From Spirabiliibacterium falconis (GTDB taxonomy: Bacteria > Pseudomonadota > Gammaproteobacteria > Enterobacterales > Pasteurellaceae): DNA of 64,000 bases. Each line of letters opens with the position of its first letter. The stretch's first letter is position 1. Made by a program: the position numbers and the translations under genes. Location: contig NZ_JABMIJ010000012.1 in assembly GCF_014885015.1 (NCBI RefSeq), positions 1 through 64,000 on the forward strand, read 5' to 3'. Below, piece after piece: positions 21,772-32,513 of the stretch. The notes under the pieces were generated by a model. That model made no database searches. It saw nothing but the letters and a program-made list of their open reading frames with translations, and was not told where the DNA came from.

Positions 21772-22785
21772 ATGCGTATTCTTGGAATTGAAACGTCATG
21801 CGATGAAACGGGCGTTGCCATTTATGACGAAGCGCAGGGGTTGGTCGCCAACCAACTCTATTCGCAAATTGCACTACACGCAGACTACGGTGGCGTTGTG
21901 CCAGAACTTGCATCCCGCGATCATATCCGCAAAACCGCACCACTTATTAACGCCGCACTGGCTGAAGCGAATCTAAACGCAAAAGATATTGACGGCATTG
22001 CTTACACCGCTGGTCCTGGATTGGTTGGTGCATTATTAGTTGGCGCAAGTATTGCTCGCTCACTGGCATACGCTTGGCAAGTTCCAGCACTTGGGGTTCA
22101 TCATATGGAAGGGCATTTACTTGCACCAATGCTTGAAGCAAATCCACCGCACTTTCCCTTTTTAGCCCTGCTCGTGTCAGGAGGGCATACGCAATTAGTG
22201 CGTGTTGATGGGGTTGGACAATATGAATTATTAGGCGAATCGATTGATGATGCGGCAGGCGAAGCTTTCGACAAAACCGCAAAATTATTAGGACTTGATT
22301 ATCCTGGCGGTGCAGCACTCTCACGTCTTGCACAAAAAGGCAAAGTGCGGTTTCAATTCCCGCGGCCTATGACCGATCGACCTGGGCTAGATTTCAGCTT
22401 TTCGGGGTTGAAAACTTTTGCAGCAAACACCATTGCACAACATACACTTGATGAGCAAACCCGTGCTGATATTGCATTCGCGTTTGAGCAAGCCGTGGTT
22501 GATACGCTATTGATCAAATGTCGTCGTGCACTCAAACAAACAGGGCTTAAACGGCTAGTGATCGCAGGTGGTGTCAGTGCTAACCGCACTTTGCGTCAGG
22601 CGCTGGACAAGATGATGCAATCTCTTGGCGGTGCAGTTTATTATCCGCAACCGCAATTTTGTACAGACAACGGCGCTATGATTGCGTACGCTGGTTTCTT
22701 ACGCTTAAAGTGCGGTCAGCAAACAGATTTAAGCATTCAAGTACAACCGCGTTGGGCGATGACTACCCTTGAACCGATTTCTTAA
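21772..22785 (+). CDS. tsaD: tRNA threonylcarbamoyladenosine transferase subunit TsaD
   Basis: Transfers threonylcarbamoyl to A37 of ANN-reading tRNAs together with TsaB and TsaE. It has 337 residues from the ATG at 21772 ([14 protein letters not shown], ribosome site GGAC), identical in length to E. coli; an eight-residue upstream extension is unlikely. Metal-binding histidines are in [10 protein letters not shown], and [11 protein letters not shown] and the C-terminal NGAMIAYAG are present. It is divergent from rpsU, as in E. coli. Confidence 0.97.
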   Translation: MRILGIETSCDETGVAIYDEAQGLVANQLYSQIALHADYGGVVPELASRDHIRKTAPLINAALAEANLNAKDIDGIAYTAGPGLVGALLVGASIARSLAYAWQVPALGVHHMEGHLLAPMLEANPPHFPFLALLVSGGHTQLVRVDGVGQYELLGESIDDAAGEAFDKTAKLLGLDYPGGAALSRLAQKGKVRFQFPRPMTDRPGLDFSFSGLKTFAANTIAQHTLDEQTRADIAFAFEQAVVDTLLIKCRRALKQTGLKRLVIAGGVSANRTLRQALDKMMQSLGGAVYYPQPQFCTDNGAMIAYAGFLRLKCGQQTDLSIQVQPRWAMTTLEPIS

Positions 22786-22802
22786 ATAACAAAGGACAAA
22801 TG

Positions 22803-23309
22803 ATGAAAAATTGGCATATTTGGTTAGGTATTGGTATTTTATCCATTCTCTTTGGCATCTTGGCGATAATTAACCCTTTTGCTGCAAGCCTTGCAGTCGA
22901 ACAATTAATCGCAGGCATTTTTATTGTCATTGGGCTTATTCAACTGTATTCAGCGTGGAAAACGCAGCGTTTTTCGTGGGTTATGCTAGCAGGCTTGGTT
23001 GGGCTGCTACTCGGTTTAGTTATGCTCAATAATCCATTGGAAAGTTTAGTGTCATTAACAGTGATGATATCATGCCTGCTACTCTTGCTTGGCACAGCGA
23101 AATTACTCGCATCGTGGCGACTACGCCAAACACCTTTTTTTGGCTTTGTCATGTTTTCAGGCTTACTATCATTGCTGATTTCACTGATCATTTTCGCCAA
23201 TCTCGCTACTGCGGCGGCAACGCTATTAGGGTTACTTTTGGCACTGGAACTCATTTCTAACGGTATTTCACTGCTGACCTATGCCGTTATCATCAAAAAA
23301 ATGCAATAA
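22803..23309 (+). CDS. HdeD/DUF308-family membrane protein
   Basis: A 168-residue inner membrane protein with about six hydrophobic segments and three repeats of a two-helix unit, each with a pattern like GILSILFGILAIINP, GLVGLLLGLVMLNNP and GLLSLLISLIIF. This matches the HdeD (DUF308) family. HdeD in E. coli is linked to acid resistance, but the function here is unknown. I chose the second of two adjacent ATGs because the AAGGA site is spaced better from it. It follows tsaD by 17 bases. Confidence 0.8.
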   Translation: MKNWHIWLGIGILSILFGILAIINPFAASLAVEQLIAGIFIVIGLIQLYSAWKTQRFSWVMLAGLVGLLLGLVMLNNPLESLVSLTVMISCLLLLLGTAKLLASWRLRQTPFFGFVMFSGLLSLLISLIIFANLATAAATLLGLLLALELISNGISLLTYAVIIKKMQ

Positions 23310-23335
23310 AAAAGTGCGGTCTGACCGCACTTTTA
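23308..23335. terminator. Bidirectional terminator of paired uptake signals
   Basis: AAAGTGCGGT (23311-23320) and ACCGCACTTT (23324-23333) form a tight hairpin with A/T flanks. It separates the convergent HdeD-like gene and plsY and overlaps both stop codons. Confidence 0.9.
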
Positions 23336-23947
23336 GTTGTTATTACCTATTTTCTTTTTTAATTTCGTCCACATTTTATCTTCTTGCCCTCGCCAGAGTC
23401 GCTGAATGTTATCGTGGTGACGATAAATCAATAAGCAGCATACCAGCGCAACAGGAAGCGTGAATTCTGGTTTGAAATAATAAACATAAAATGGCACCGT
23501 TAGTGCGGTGATAATCGCACTTAATGAGGAATAACCTGTAATCAAAAATACGGCGAGCCAAGTACCAAACATTGTGCCTGCCACTGACCACCCTATTGGT
23601 GCAATTGCACCCAATGCGGTCGCCACCCCTTTCCCGCCACGAAAACGGTAATACAACGGAAAAATATGCCCAAGACACGCACCTAATGCTACCATACCCA
23701 ACTCAAATTGACTTAGCCCAAGATAATACCCCACCCACACTGGCAACATTCCTTTTAGCATATCAAAAATAAGCACTGCCAACGCTGGCACTTTCCCTCC
23801 AATACGCAATACATTTGTTGCACCTGGATTGTGTGATCCTGCCGTGCGTGGATCAGGTAATTTCAGTAAACGACAGACAATAATCGCGCTGGAAATAGAG
23901 CCGATTAAATAGGCGAAAATCATATAGGTAAGGGCAAATAAGCTCAT
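23333..23947 (-). CDS. plsY: Acyl-phosphate:glycerol-3-phosphate acyltransferase
   Basis: Makes lysophosphatidate from acyl phosphate and glycerol-3-phosphate at the inner membrane. The 204 residues have about five membrane segments. The signature loops are [33 protein letters not shown] in pieces near the start and [12 protein letters not shown] in the middle. The ATG at 23947 is used; a TTG five codons earlier is possible. Confidence 0.95.
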   Translation of the reverse strand: MSLFALTYMIFAYLIGSISSAIIVCRLLKLPDPRTAGSHNPGATNVLRIGGKVPALAVLIFDMLKGMLPVWVGYYLGLSQFELGMVALGACLGHIFPLYYRFRGGKGVATALGAIAPIGWSVAGTMFGTWLAVFLITGYSSLSAIITALTVPFYVYYFKPEFTLPVALVCCLLIYRHHDNIQRLWRGQEDKMWTKLKKKIGNNN

Positions 23948-24042
23948 AATGTTCGATTCCAATTAACGAATTGAGTGCATTATACCTAAATTTAGTGGCA
24001 TAATCTTGCAAAATGTTGATTAACGTACATGCAGAGGAAAAA

Positions 24043-24399
24043 ATGAACGATAGAGTGGTTATTGAAGGTTTAACCGTATTTGCAAGTATTGGTGTTTATG
24101 ACTGGGAGCAAGAGATTAAACAACGCTTAGTGCTCGACTTAGAAATGTTATGGGATTGTCAACACGCTGCACACTATGATGATGTGCAGTATTGTTTAAA
24201 CTATGCCGAAGTCAGCCAATTTATCACAGATTTTATCAATGCGCGCGCATTCAAGTTAATCGAACGCCTTGCCTATGAAATTTGCGATGCACTGCAAGCA
24301 CGTTTCGGTATTCAAGCCTTGCGCCTAAAAGTGAGTAAGCCAACGGCTGTGGCAAATGCAACCAATGTCGCAGTAATCACCACGCGTGGGCAGTTATAA
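24043..24399 (+). CDS. folB: Dihydroneopterin aldolase
   Basis: Cleaves dihydroneopterin to hydroxymethyl-dihydropterin in folate synthesis. The 118-residue protein starts MNDRVVIEGLTVFASIGVYDWEQ, with an ideal GAGGAAA ribosome site at 24034-24040; an upstream in-frame extension has none. The catalytic lysine is in LRLKVSKPTAV. Its end overlaps the convergent HAD gene by six bases. Confidence 0.95.
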   Translation: MNDRVVIEGLTVFASIGVYDWEQEIKQRLVLDLEMLWDCQHAAHYDDVQYCLNYAEVSQFITDFINARAFKLIERLAYEICDALQARFGIQALRLKVSKPTAVANATNVAVITTRGQL

Positions 24400-25104
24400 G
24401 AACATTTCTAACTCGGCAATGCGATCAATAACGAGGGTTGGTAATATTCTTGCCTGAGGTGTATTCAAAATATCTTGCGGCGTCAGTCGTAGCCACGCTG
24501 CTTGACAACCTGCATTGATTGCACCAGCCACATCGGTAATCAGGCTATCACCGACGTGTAAAATTTCATATGGTTGCACCGCAAAATAGGTCGCCGTTTG
24601 CCGAAATAAGTCAGCATGCGGTTTGGCTCTGCCATGCTGTCCACCTCGTAGATAAAGACTAAAGTGCGGTAAATTGATTTGGTGTGGTACAAGGTTACCA
24701 TTACTGATTGCCGCCAAAGGAAAGCGCACTGCTAGCCGATCTAATATTGCCACAATCTCCGCACTGGCTTTAACCTTATGCCGCCAATGCACGAATTCTG
24801 TCATACAATCTAGAAGAATCTGTTGCCCACGCACACCACTAATGCCATGATGATGTAACATTGCCTGTATTGTTGCTACACGCCATTGCACAACATCTTC
24901 ACACACTAACGGATTACGGCTAGCAATCCAGTTTTTCCATTTTGCCCAATAATTTTCATTAAGTTGTGCCAGCTCACTTTTTTGTTGCAACATCATCAAA
25001 AAAGCATGCTCTGCATCAACCATTACTGGCTGATTATCATAAAGGGTATCATCAAGATCAAAACTGATTATCTTAATAGGTGCCAATGTGCGGTAAAAAT
25101 ACAT
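24394..25104 (-). CDS. HAD-family phosphatase, YigB-like
   Basis: A 236-residue haloacid-dehalogenase-type hydrolase. Motif I is DLDDT with nucleophile Asp16 and Asp18, the motif II serine lies in AISNGN, the lysine in GRAKPHADLF and the acidic pair in HVGDSLITDVAGA. A helical cap lies between motifs I and II. Architecture and length fit YigB, which removes phosphate from a flavin precursor, but substrate specificity is inferred. Confidence 0.82.
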   Translation of the reverse strand: MYFYRTLAPIKIISFDLDDTLYDNQPVMVDAEHAFLMMLQQKSELAQLNENYWAKWKNWIASRNPLVCEDVVQWRVATIQAMLHHHGISGVRGQQILLDCMTEFVHWRHKVKASAEIVAILDRLAVRFPLAAISNGNLVPHQINLPHFSLYLRGGQHGRAKPHADLFRQTATYFAVQPYEILHVGDSLITDVAGAINAGCQAAWLRLTPQDILNTPQARILPTLVIDRIAELEMFL

Positions 25105-25197
25105 AAACTCCCCCTTCGCATTTTGTTTAGGGTAGCATATCTCCTATTGAGAATAAACGTTCATCCTGGCAGAGCGATTTTGTTTAATGCCATACAA

Positions 25198-25224
25198 AAA
25201 AGTGCGGTTAATACCGCACTTTGA
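25198..25224 (-). terminator. aspA terminator made of paired uptake signals
   Basis: AAAGTGCGGT (25199-25208) and ACCGCACTTT (25213-25222). On the minus strand the hairpin is followed by six T. It lies 18 bases after the aspA stop. Confidence 0.88.
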
Positions 25225-25242
25225 AGATGTTATCAATACAAT

Positions 25243-26661
25243 TTATTCAACATCTTTCGCTTTATACGTTGGGTTCATTAAATTTTCAGGTGAGAGAATG
25301 TCATCTAACTGTTCTTCACTTAATAACCCTTTTTCTAATACCACTTCACGCACACTACGTCCTGTTTGTGCACAAATTTTGCCAATGACATCGCCATTGT
25401 GATGCCCAATAAATGGATTAAGATAAGTGATAATGCCAATAGAATTAAGCACATAGTTTTCACACACCGCTTTGTTGACTGTAATGCCATCCACGCATTT
25501 ATCTCGCAAATTGACACATGCATTTGCCAACAATGAAATCGTTTCAAACATGGCTTGCCCAATGACCGGCTCCATGACATTTAATTGTAACTGCCCCGCT
25601 TCCGCCGCAAAAGTTACCGTCAAATCATTACCAAAAACTTTAAAGCAGACTTGGTTGACAACCTCTGGTACCACAGGATTCACTTTGGCAGGCATAATGG
25701 ATGAGCCAGCCTGCAACTCTGGTAAATTGATTTCATTCAACCCTGCACGCGGTCCTGATGACAGTAAACGTAAATCGTTACACACTTTCGACATTTTAAC
25801 AGCTGTACGTTTCAATGCACCGTGCATCATCACATAAGCTCCGCAGTCCGACGTAGCTTCAATCAAGTTTTTAGACGATGTGCAAGGCAATCCAGTTACT
25901 TCTGCTAAATAGCGAGTCGCAAGTGCAGGATAACCTTTCGGGGTATTTACACCTGTACCAATAGCCGTTGCACCAAGATTGACCTCCAATAATAATTGTG
26001 CAGTGCGTTCAAGATTTGAGATTTCCTCTTCTAACAAGACAGCAAAAGCCTCAAATTCCTGTCCAACACTCATTGGTACGGCATCTTGTAATTGTGTCCG
26101 CCCCATTTTCATGACATTAGCAAATTCTTTGGCTTTATGTTCAAAGCCTTGTTGCAAATAACGGATTTTTTCCACCAATTCCATTAATGAGGTGTACACC
26201 GCAATGCGAAAACCTGTTGGATACGCATCATTGGTAGATTGGCTGGCATTCACATGATCCATTGGATCAAGATATTGATACTCGCCTTTTTTATGCCCTA
26301 AAATTTCCAATGCGAGATTGGCAATAACCTCGTTCGTATTCATATTCACCGAAGTTCCCGCACCACCTTGATAGACATCTGATGGGAATTGATCTAAACA
26401 TTTTCCTTCTTGTAATACTTGATCACAGGCTTTGATGATGGCGTCACCAACTGCTTTTGGAATCACTTTTAATTCCATGTTCGCTTTCGCCGCCGCTTTT
26501 TTCACCATCACCATACCACGCACAAATGCTGGAATATCTGAGATTTTCGCATTGGAAATCTTGAAATTTTCAACCGCACGCAACGTATGAATCCCCCAAT
26601 ACACATCAGCAGGCACATCACGCTCACCCAAAAGATCTTTTTCTTTTCTAAACTCTGCCAT
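25243..26661 (-). CDS. aspA: Aspartate ammonia-lyase
   Basis: Deaminates aspartate to fumarate, feeding fumarate respiration in Pasteurellaceae. It has 472 residues from the ATG at 26661 ([17 protein letters not shown]), chosen over a GTG two codons earlier because AAGGAG is six bases upstream. The lyase signature is [15 protein letters not shown], where the AKVNPVVPE variant separates aspartase from fumarase. The FumC gene at 57567 is its paralogue. Confidence 0.97.
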   Translation of the reverse strand: MAEFRKEKDLLGERDVPADVYWGIHTLRAVENFKISNAKISDIPAFVRGMVMVKKAAAKANMELKVIPKAVGDAIIKACDQVLQEGKCLDQFPSDVYQGGAGTSVNMNTNEVIANLALEILGHKKGEYQYLDPMDHVNASQSTNDAYPTGFRIAVYTSLMELVEKIRYLQQGFEHKAKEFANVMKMGRTQLQDAVPMSVGQEFEAFAVLLEEEISNLERTAQLLLEVNLGATAIGTGVNTPKGYPALATRYLAEVTGLPCTSSKNLIEATSDCGAYVMMHGALKRTAVKMSKVCNDLRLLSSGPRAGLNEINLPELQAGSSIMPAKVNPVVPEVVNQVCFKVFGNDLTVTFAAEAGQLQLNVMEPVIGQAMFETISLLANACVNLRDKCVDGITVNKAVCENYVLNSIGIITYLNPFIGHHNGDVIGKICAQTGRSVREVVLEKGLLSEEQLDDILSPENLMNPTYKAKDVE

Positions 26662-26841
26662 AGCCACTCCTTAATGTTGTTATAAATTAACTCGTTATGA
26701 GTACCATTTTACTCAGATTTTTTGCTTGGTCATTCGACATTAATTTATTTTATCCATTATTTTTTTTAATCCAAACTCACCTTGAAAACCGCACTTTTAT
26801 CCCCATTTATTAATAATGACTATTCAAAGGAGTAACCGCCC

Positions 26842-27312
26842 ATGCCATTTTTGATTTTTTTCTCCATCATCGCGCTTTATATCTATTTAGAATTAACGCT
26901 ATTAGTGGCCATTGGCAGTGCTATTGGCGTCATCCCGTTATTACTTCTGCTCATTGCCTCTTCTCTGCTTGGATTATTTTTAATTCGGATGCGTGGCTGG
27001 TATACCATGATGAAGCTACAACAACAGTTGCGTGCTGGCGAAATTCCTTCGCGGAGTTTATTTCAAGGTGCAATTTGGATTACTGCGGGCGTGTTGTTTT
27101 TTATTCCTGGCTTTGTCAGCGACATCCTTGCCATTTTACTACTTCTGCCAACCACGAGCTTATGGCTAGAACATTGGCTCATAAAACGAGTGAAAGGCTT
27201 TCGCATTGTGCAACGTTTTGGGCAATTTCAACAAAGGGCAGATGACAATAATGACACTGTTTTTGAAGCAGAATATGCAAAAAAAGCCGATGATGACCGC
27301 ACTTTAAAATAA
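26842..27312 (+). CDS. fxsA: FxsA family membrane protein
   Basis: A 156-residue inner membrane protein with three or four hydrophobic helices and a charged C-terminal tail. IFFSIIALYIYLEL, the RMRGWYTMM loop and GVLFFIPGFVSDILAILLLLP fit FxsA, known in E. coli for countering phage T7 exclusion by the F plasmid when overproduced. The normal function is unknown. It is divergent from aspA, its neighbour in E. coli too. An uptake signal near 27296 overlaps its last codons. Confidence 0.9.
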   Translation: MPFLIFFSIIALYIYLELTLLVAIGSAIGVIPLLLLLIASSLLGLFLIRMRGWYTMMKLQQQLRAGEIPSRSLFQGAIWITAGVLFFIPGFVSDILAILLLLPTTSLWLEHWLIKRVKGFRIVQRFGQFQQRADDNNDTVFEAEYAKKADDDRTLK

Positions 27313-27325
27313 TTTTATTTTTCCC

Positions 27326-27352
27326 CTTGAAACTTGTGCAGTATGCCCATAT
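27326..27352 (+). promoter_or_regulatory. Sigma-32 heat-shock promoter of groES-groEL
   Basis: -35 CTTGAA and -10 GCCCATAT are separated by 13 bases, matching the sigma-32 consensus (CTTGAA, CCCCATNT) and the E. coli groE spacing. It lies 67 bases before groES. Confidence 0.88.
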
Positions 27353-27418
27353 TAAAGTGAGTATCAAAAATTTGACGCATAGCGTCTTGTCTTTTCAACC
27401 TATTTAAGGAGTTTTTAA

Positions 27419-27709
27419 ATGAATATTCGTCCATTACATGATCGCGTAATTATTAAACGTGAAGACGTTGAAACAAAATCGGCAGGCGGTATTGTACTGA
27501 CAGGCTCTGCGGCAACCAAATCTACTCGTGGTAAAGTCCTCGCAGTAGGTAAAGGTCGCATTTTGGACAATGGTCAAGTGCAACCACTTGATGTTAAAGT
27601 GGGTGATACTGTGATTTTCAACGAAGGTTATGGTGTGAAAGCAGAAAAAATTGACGGCGAAGAAGTGTTAATTTTATCTGAAAATGATGTATTAGCAATT
27701 GTAGAATAA
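27419..27709 (+). CDS. groS: Co-chaperonin GroES
   Basis: Seven-subunit lid of the GroEL chamber. The protein has 96 residues with the normal start [16 protein letters not shown] and a mobile loop ([12 protein letters not shown]). The ribosome site is TAAGGAG. It is first of the groESL operon, controlled by the heat-shock promoter at 27326. Confidence 0.99.
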   Translation: MNIRPLHDRVIIKREDVETKSAGGIVLTGSAATKSTRGKVLAVGKGRILDNGQVQPLDVKVGDTVIFNEGYGVKAEKIDGEEVLILSENDVLAIVE

Positions 27710-27719
27710 TTAAACATAA

Positions 27720-29387
<1,668 letters not shown>

Positions 29388-29399
29388 TCCACTCCTATT

Positions 29400-29436
29400 G
29401 AAAAAAACCGCACTTTAAAGTGCGGTTTTTTTGTTA
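29400..29436. repeat. Left flanking direct repeat of the TRAP island, which is also the groEL/dctM terminator
   Basis: A perfect hairpin of paired uptake signals (ACCGCACTTT-AAAGTGCGGT) lies in runs of seven A and seven T. It ends with GTTA, whose TTA is the complement of the dctM stop. The sequence recurs at 35171-35205 in the same orientation with one base substitution and one base less in each homopolymer run. It serves as the terminator of both groEL and dctM. Confidence 0.85.
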
Positions 29437-30714
29437 TTGGAAAAGTGATGGTAAAAATAAGGACAGTTGTGGAATATAGGTAATAAGTAGCAATGCGATT
29501 AACATAGCTCCCAGCCAACCTAAAATTGATTTTGATAGCTCTGAAAATGCTACATTTCCTACTTGCGAAGCCATAAATAAATTTGCTCCTAATGGAGGTG
29601 TGATAAATCCAATAGCCAAATTTACCACCATGATAATTCCAAAATGAACGGGACTGATTCCTAATGTAGTGACTATCGGTAATAGAATAGGTGTTAGAAT
29701 GACAACAGCGGCCAATGTTTCTAAAAATGTACCTACAATTAAAAGTAAAATATTAATTGCTAATAATATAAAAATTTTATTATCTGTTAATGATAATATA
29801 AATGTTGCGATTTGCTCAGGCACTCGATCAATTGTTAGTATCCTTCCAAATGCAACAGATGCCCCGACAATGACTAAGACCGTTGATACTAAAATAGCAG
29901 ATTCTAAAATGATTTTAGGTAAATCAGATAAATTAAGCTCTTTATAAATAAAAAAACTTAATATTCCACCATAAATAACTGCTACTGCTGCCGATTCTGT
30001 TGGTGTAAATTGTCCTGAATAAATTCCTCCTAAAATAATTACTGGTAATAATAATGACGCTTTAGCTTTATTTAAAGCTTGAATTTTTTCCTTCCAAGAG
30101 AATTTTGTTAGATGTCCTGAATAGCCCTTATTATATGATTGATAAATAGAATAAGCCAATAAAACCAATGCTACAACTAAGCCAGGAATAATACCCGCCA
30201 TAAACATCGCAGTTACTGATTCGCCAGCAATGATCGCATAAACAATCATAACCACACTGGGAGGAATAATAACACCAATACCACCTGCTGTTGCAACCAT
30301 GGAGGCTGCATAAGCTCGATCATATCCACTTTTAGCCATAGCTGGAATCATAGATAATCCTATCGCGGCAACTGTCGCCGAACCTGTTCCTGATATAGCA
30401 CTAAAAAATACACAAGCAATAATTGTGACAATACCTAAACCTCCTGTATAATGCCCAAAGAAAGCCTTAGCGACATGCAATAATCTTTCTGATATACCAC
30501 CATGACTCATTAAATTTCCAGCAAGAGTAAACAAGATTACAGCCAATAATGTAAAAGAGTCTAAACTAGATATTAATCCTTGAACAAAAAATTGAAAATT
30601 AAGAAACGGCATAAATAAGATCGCAATAATACTAGCACTACCTAATGCGATGCCGATGGGAACACCAATTAACAACAAAAGTAAAAATGAACCAAATAAT
30701 ATTTCTGCTGTCAT
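29434..30714 (-). CDS. TRAP transporter large permease (DctM type)
   Basis: The main translocating membrane subunit of a tripartite ATP-independent transporter, driven by a sodium or proton gradient. The 426 residues form about 12 membrane helices. Family landmarks are GVPIGIALG near the start, FFSAISGTGSATVAAIG, PPSVVMIVYA and FITPPLGANLF. It overlaps dctQ by four bases (ATGA). Its stop codon lies inside the left flanking repeat. The gene is AT-rich and has no uptake signal, unlike nearly every gene of this size in the window. Confidence 0.93.
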   Translation of the reverse strand: MTAEILFGSFLLLLLIGVPIGIALGSASIIAILFMPFLNFQFFVQGLISSLDSFTLLAVILFTLAGNLMSHGGISERLLHVAKAFFGHYTGGLGIVTIIACVFFSAISGTGSATVAAIGLSMIPAMAKSGYDRAYAASMVATAGGIGVIIPPSVVMIVYAIIAGESVTAMFMAGIIPGLVVALVLLAYSIYQSYNKGYSGHLTKFSWKEKIQALNKAKASLLLPVIILGGIYSGQFTPTESAAVAVIYGGILSFFIYKELNLSDLPKIILESAILVSTVLVIVGASVAFGRILTIDRVPEQIATFILSLTDNKIFILLAINILLLIVGTFLETLAAVVILTPILLPIVTTLGISPVHFGIIMVVNLAIGFITPPLGANLFMASQVGNVAFSELSKSILGWLGAMLIALLLITYIPQLSLFLPSLFQ

Positions 30715-31238
30715 AATTCCCCCTGATGATAAATACTATGTTTATTATTATCAGCCTGACTTAGTATTAATTTTACTTTTTTAGCAATTTTTGGAGCTAA
30801 TCTTAAAACACATAAAACTGCACTAATAACTACTGAAGCATACAAAAACACAACCGAAATTTCCATTGCAGGTGCTATTTGCCCCAATGAAATACTTTTT
30901 ATACATATCAAATAACCAAAATAAGCAACAATAATTGAATATAGCATAAAAACAATATCAGCCAACATCAATAAAAACTGTTGTAACTTATACGGTAATA
31001 AGTCTAAAAATAGAGTTACTCTTATATGACGTTCATCCCTAATAGCATAACTAATGCCTAAATATATCGCCCATACAAACATATATCGCGACAACTCACT
31101 AAACCAAGCTATACTAATATCAAACGGTCTTAAACCAACCATCAAAAAAACAAGAATTGTTAATAGTCCTACAGATAGTACTATAAAAAAAGGCTCAAAA
31201 AATTTTTCAATAATAAAAAAAATCTCTGATATTTTCAT
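30711..31238 (-). CDS. TRAP transporter small permease (DctQ type)
   Basis: A 175-residue membrane protein with four helices that works with DctM. The family pattern WFSELSRYMFVWAIYLGISYAIRDERHIRV, in pieces near residues 44-73, contains the conserved Glu, Arg, Trp and Gly. No clear ribosome site precedes its ATG. A GC-rich hairpin (31248-31264) lies just upstream, so expression may be reduced relative to the binding protein. Codon use is AT-rich, with many AUA and AGA codons. Confidence 0.9.
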   Translation of the reverse strand: MKISEIFFIIEKFFEPFFIVLSVGLLTILVFLMVGLRPFDISIAWFSELSRYMFVWAIYLGISYAIRDERHIRVTLFLDLLPYKLQQFLLMLADIVFMLYSIIVAYFGYLICIKSISLGQIAPAMEISVVFLYASVVISAVLCVLRLAPKIAKKVKLILSQADNNKHSIYHQGEL

Positions 31239-31247
31239 ATTGCAATA

Positions 31248-31264
31248 GGCTCAGTTACTGAGCC
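31248..31264 (-). promoter_or_regulatory. Hairpin between dctP and dctQ
   Basis: GGCTCA and TGAGCC pair around a five-base loop in the 41-base gap between the two genes. No T run follows on the minus strand. It may stabilise dctP mRNA and lower downstream translation, so that the binding protein is made in excess. Confidence 0.55.
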
Positions 31265-31279
31265 CCCTCCACAATTATA

Positions 31280-32275
31280 TTATTGTTCTGAATTTATTTT
31301 TTTTAAAACATAATCATATAATTCTTTTCCTGCTTTTTCCTTAACTTGTTTAGAGATCGAACTATTCAATTTTTCTTTAAGAATTTCTTTCGTGTCTTCA
31401 GGAACGTCATTAATCTCCATTCCTTTATTTTGTAACACATTAAGCGTTTCTTGATTTTTTTCTTTAGATAATCTTCTCTGTAATTTGATAGTATTTTTAA
31501 TTTCGCTACTTAATAAATTTTTCTGCTCTGGGTTTAAGCTTTCCCAAAATTCAAGACTTGTAAAAAACACATGATTTGTATAAATATGCTTTGTTAATGA
31601 TAAATATTTTTGTGACTCATAAAAACGCTGAGTTAATATTGAAATAAGTGCGCTTTCTTGTCCGTTAATTAAACCTTGTTGTAAGGAAGTGTAAATTTCT
31701 CCCCACGCCAAAGGAATCGGTAAAAGGCCAATAGATTTCCATGCGATAATTTGTGTAGGGTTATCAGCAGAACGAATTTTCAGTGTGTTAAAGTCGTCTA
31801 GTGTTTTTAAAGGATGAATATTATTAGAAAAATTTCTAAAGCCAACCTCTCCATAGCCAAGCCCATAAAAATGTTTTTTTTCCATAGCTTTCAGTAGCTT
31901 TTGACCAACTTCACCATCTAATACTGCATGAGCATGTTCTTCATCTTTAAATAAATAAAATAAGTCTAATACATTAAATTCTGGGATATATGGTGATAAT
32001 AAAACAGAAGCCGCTGTTGTCATTTGGATGTTATTATGTTGTACCATTTCTGTGGTTTCTCTCACTCCACCCAATTGCCCAGAAGGATAAATTTGTACAT
32101 TAAATTCGCCATCAGATTTTTGCTCTAACTGTTGTTTAAAAAATAACAATGATTCATGAAGTGGTGAATTTTCTTGGCTATCATGTGCTATACGAAAATC
32201 AATTGCTGAATATACATTCATTGATATTAATGAGCCTAATAGTGCCAAACACATTGATATAACTGATTTTTTCAT
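31280..32275 (-). CDS. TRAP transporter periplasmic binding protein (DctP family)
   Basis: Captures the substrate in the periplasm. The 331 residues begin with a signal peptide (MKKSVISMCLALLGSLISMNVYSA, split here, cleavage likely after YSA near residue 24). The carboxylate-binding arginine is expected in LKIRSADNPTQ, and PLAWGEIYTSLQQGLINGQE is the family's specificity region. The ligand is probably an organic acid; its identity cannot be read. The ribosome site is GGGAGACAA. It is first in the minus-strand half of the island, divergent from the enzyme genes. Confidence 0.92.
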   Translation of the reverse strand: MKKSVISMCLALLGSLISMNVYSAIDFRIAHDSQENSPLHESLLFFKQQLEQKSDGEFNVQIYPSGQLGGVRETTEMVQHNNIQMTTAASVLLSPYIPEFNVLDLFYLFKDEEHAHAVLDGEVGQKLLKAMEKKHFYGLGYGEVGFRNFSNNIHPLKTLDDFNTLKIRSADNPTQIIAWKSIGLLPIPLAWGEIYTSLQQGLINGQESALISILTQRFYESQKYLSLTKHIYTNHVFFTSLEFWESLNPEQKNLLSSEIKNTIKLQRRLSKEKNQETLNVLQNKGMEINDVPEDTKEILKEKLNSSISKQVKEKAGKELYDYVLKKINSEQ

Positions 32276-32381
32276 AAGTTGTCTCCCTTAATTAACCATA
32301 TGATTTATCAATAAAATTGAGAATAACCTAACACTCTAATCTAAAGTCTAGTAACATTCTCAAAAAAAGGATATACCACAA

Positions 32382-32440
32382 AATGTTAATTTTTGTTACA
32401 TTTTTATGTAATTAATTAAATTAATGTTAATTTGATCACA
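32382..32440. promoter_or_regulatory. Candidate operators and CRP site between dctP and the bicupin gene
   Basis: AATGTTAATTT occurs at 32382-32392 and again at 32423-32433, 41 bases apart (four helical turns). The second is part of TGTTA-N6-TCACA (32425-32440), which matches the CRP consensus at nine of ten core positions. Between them is GTTACAT-TTTT-ATGTAAT, a near palindrome. The rest of this 238-base gap is very AT-rich and holds no gene. Confidence 0.55.
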
Positions 32441-32513
32441 TTTTTTAACAAAAAGACTTCTAAAAATATCGTTTTATGTTTAAGTTAGAAAAAAACATAA
32501 AAAAGGAGACAAA

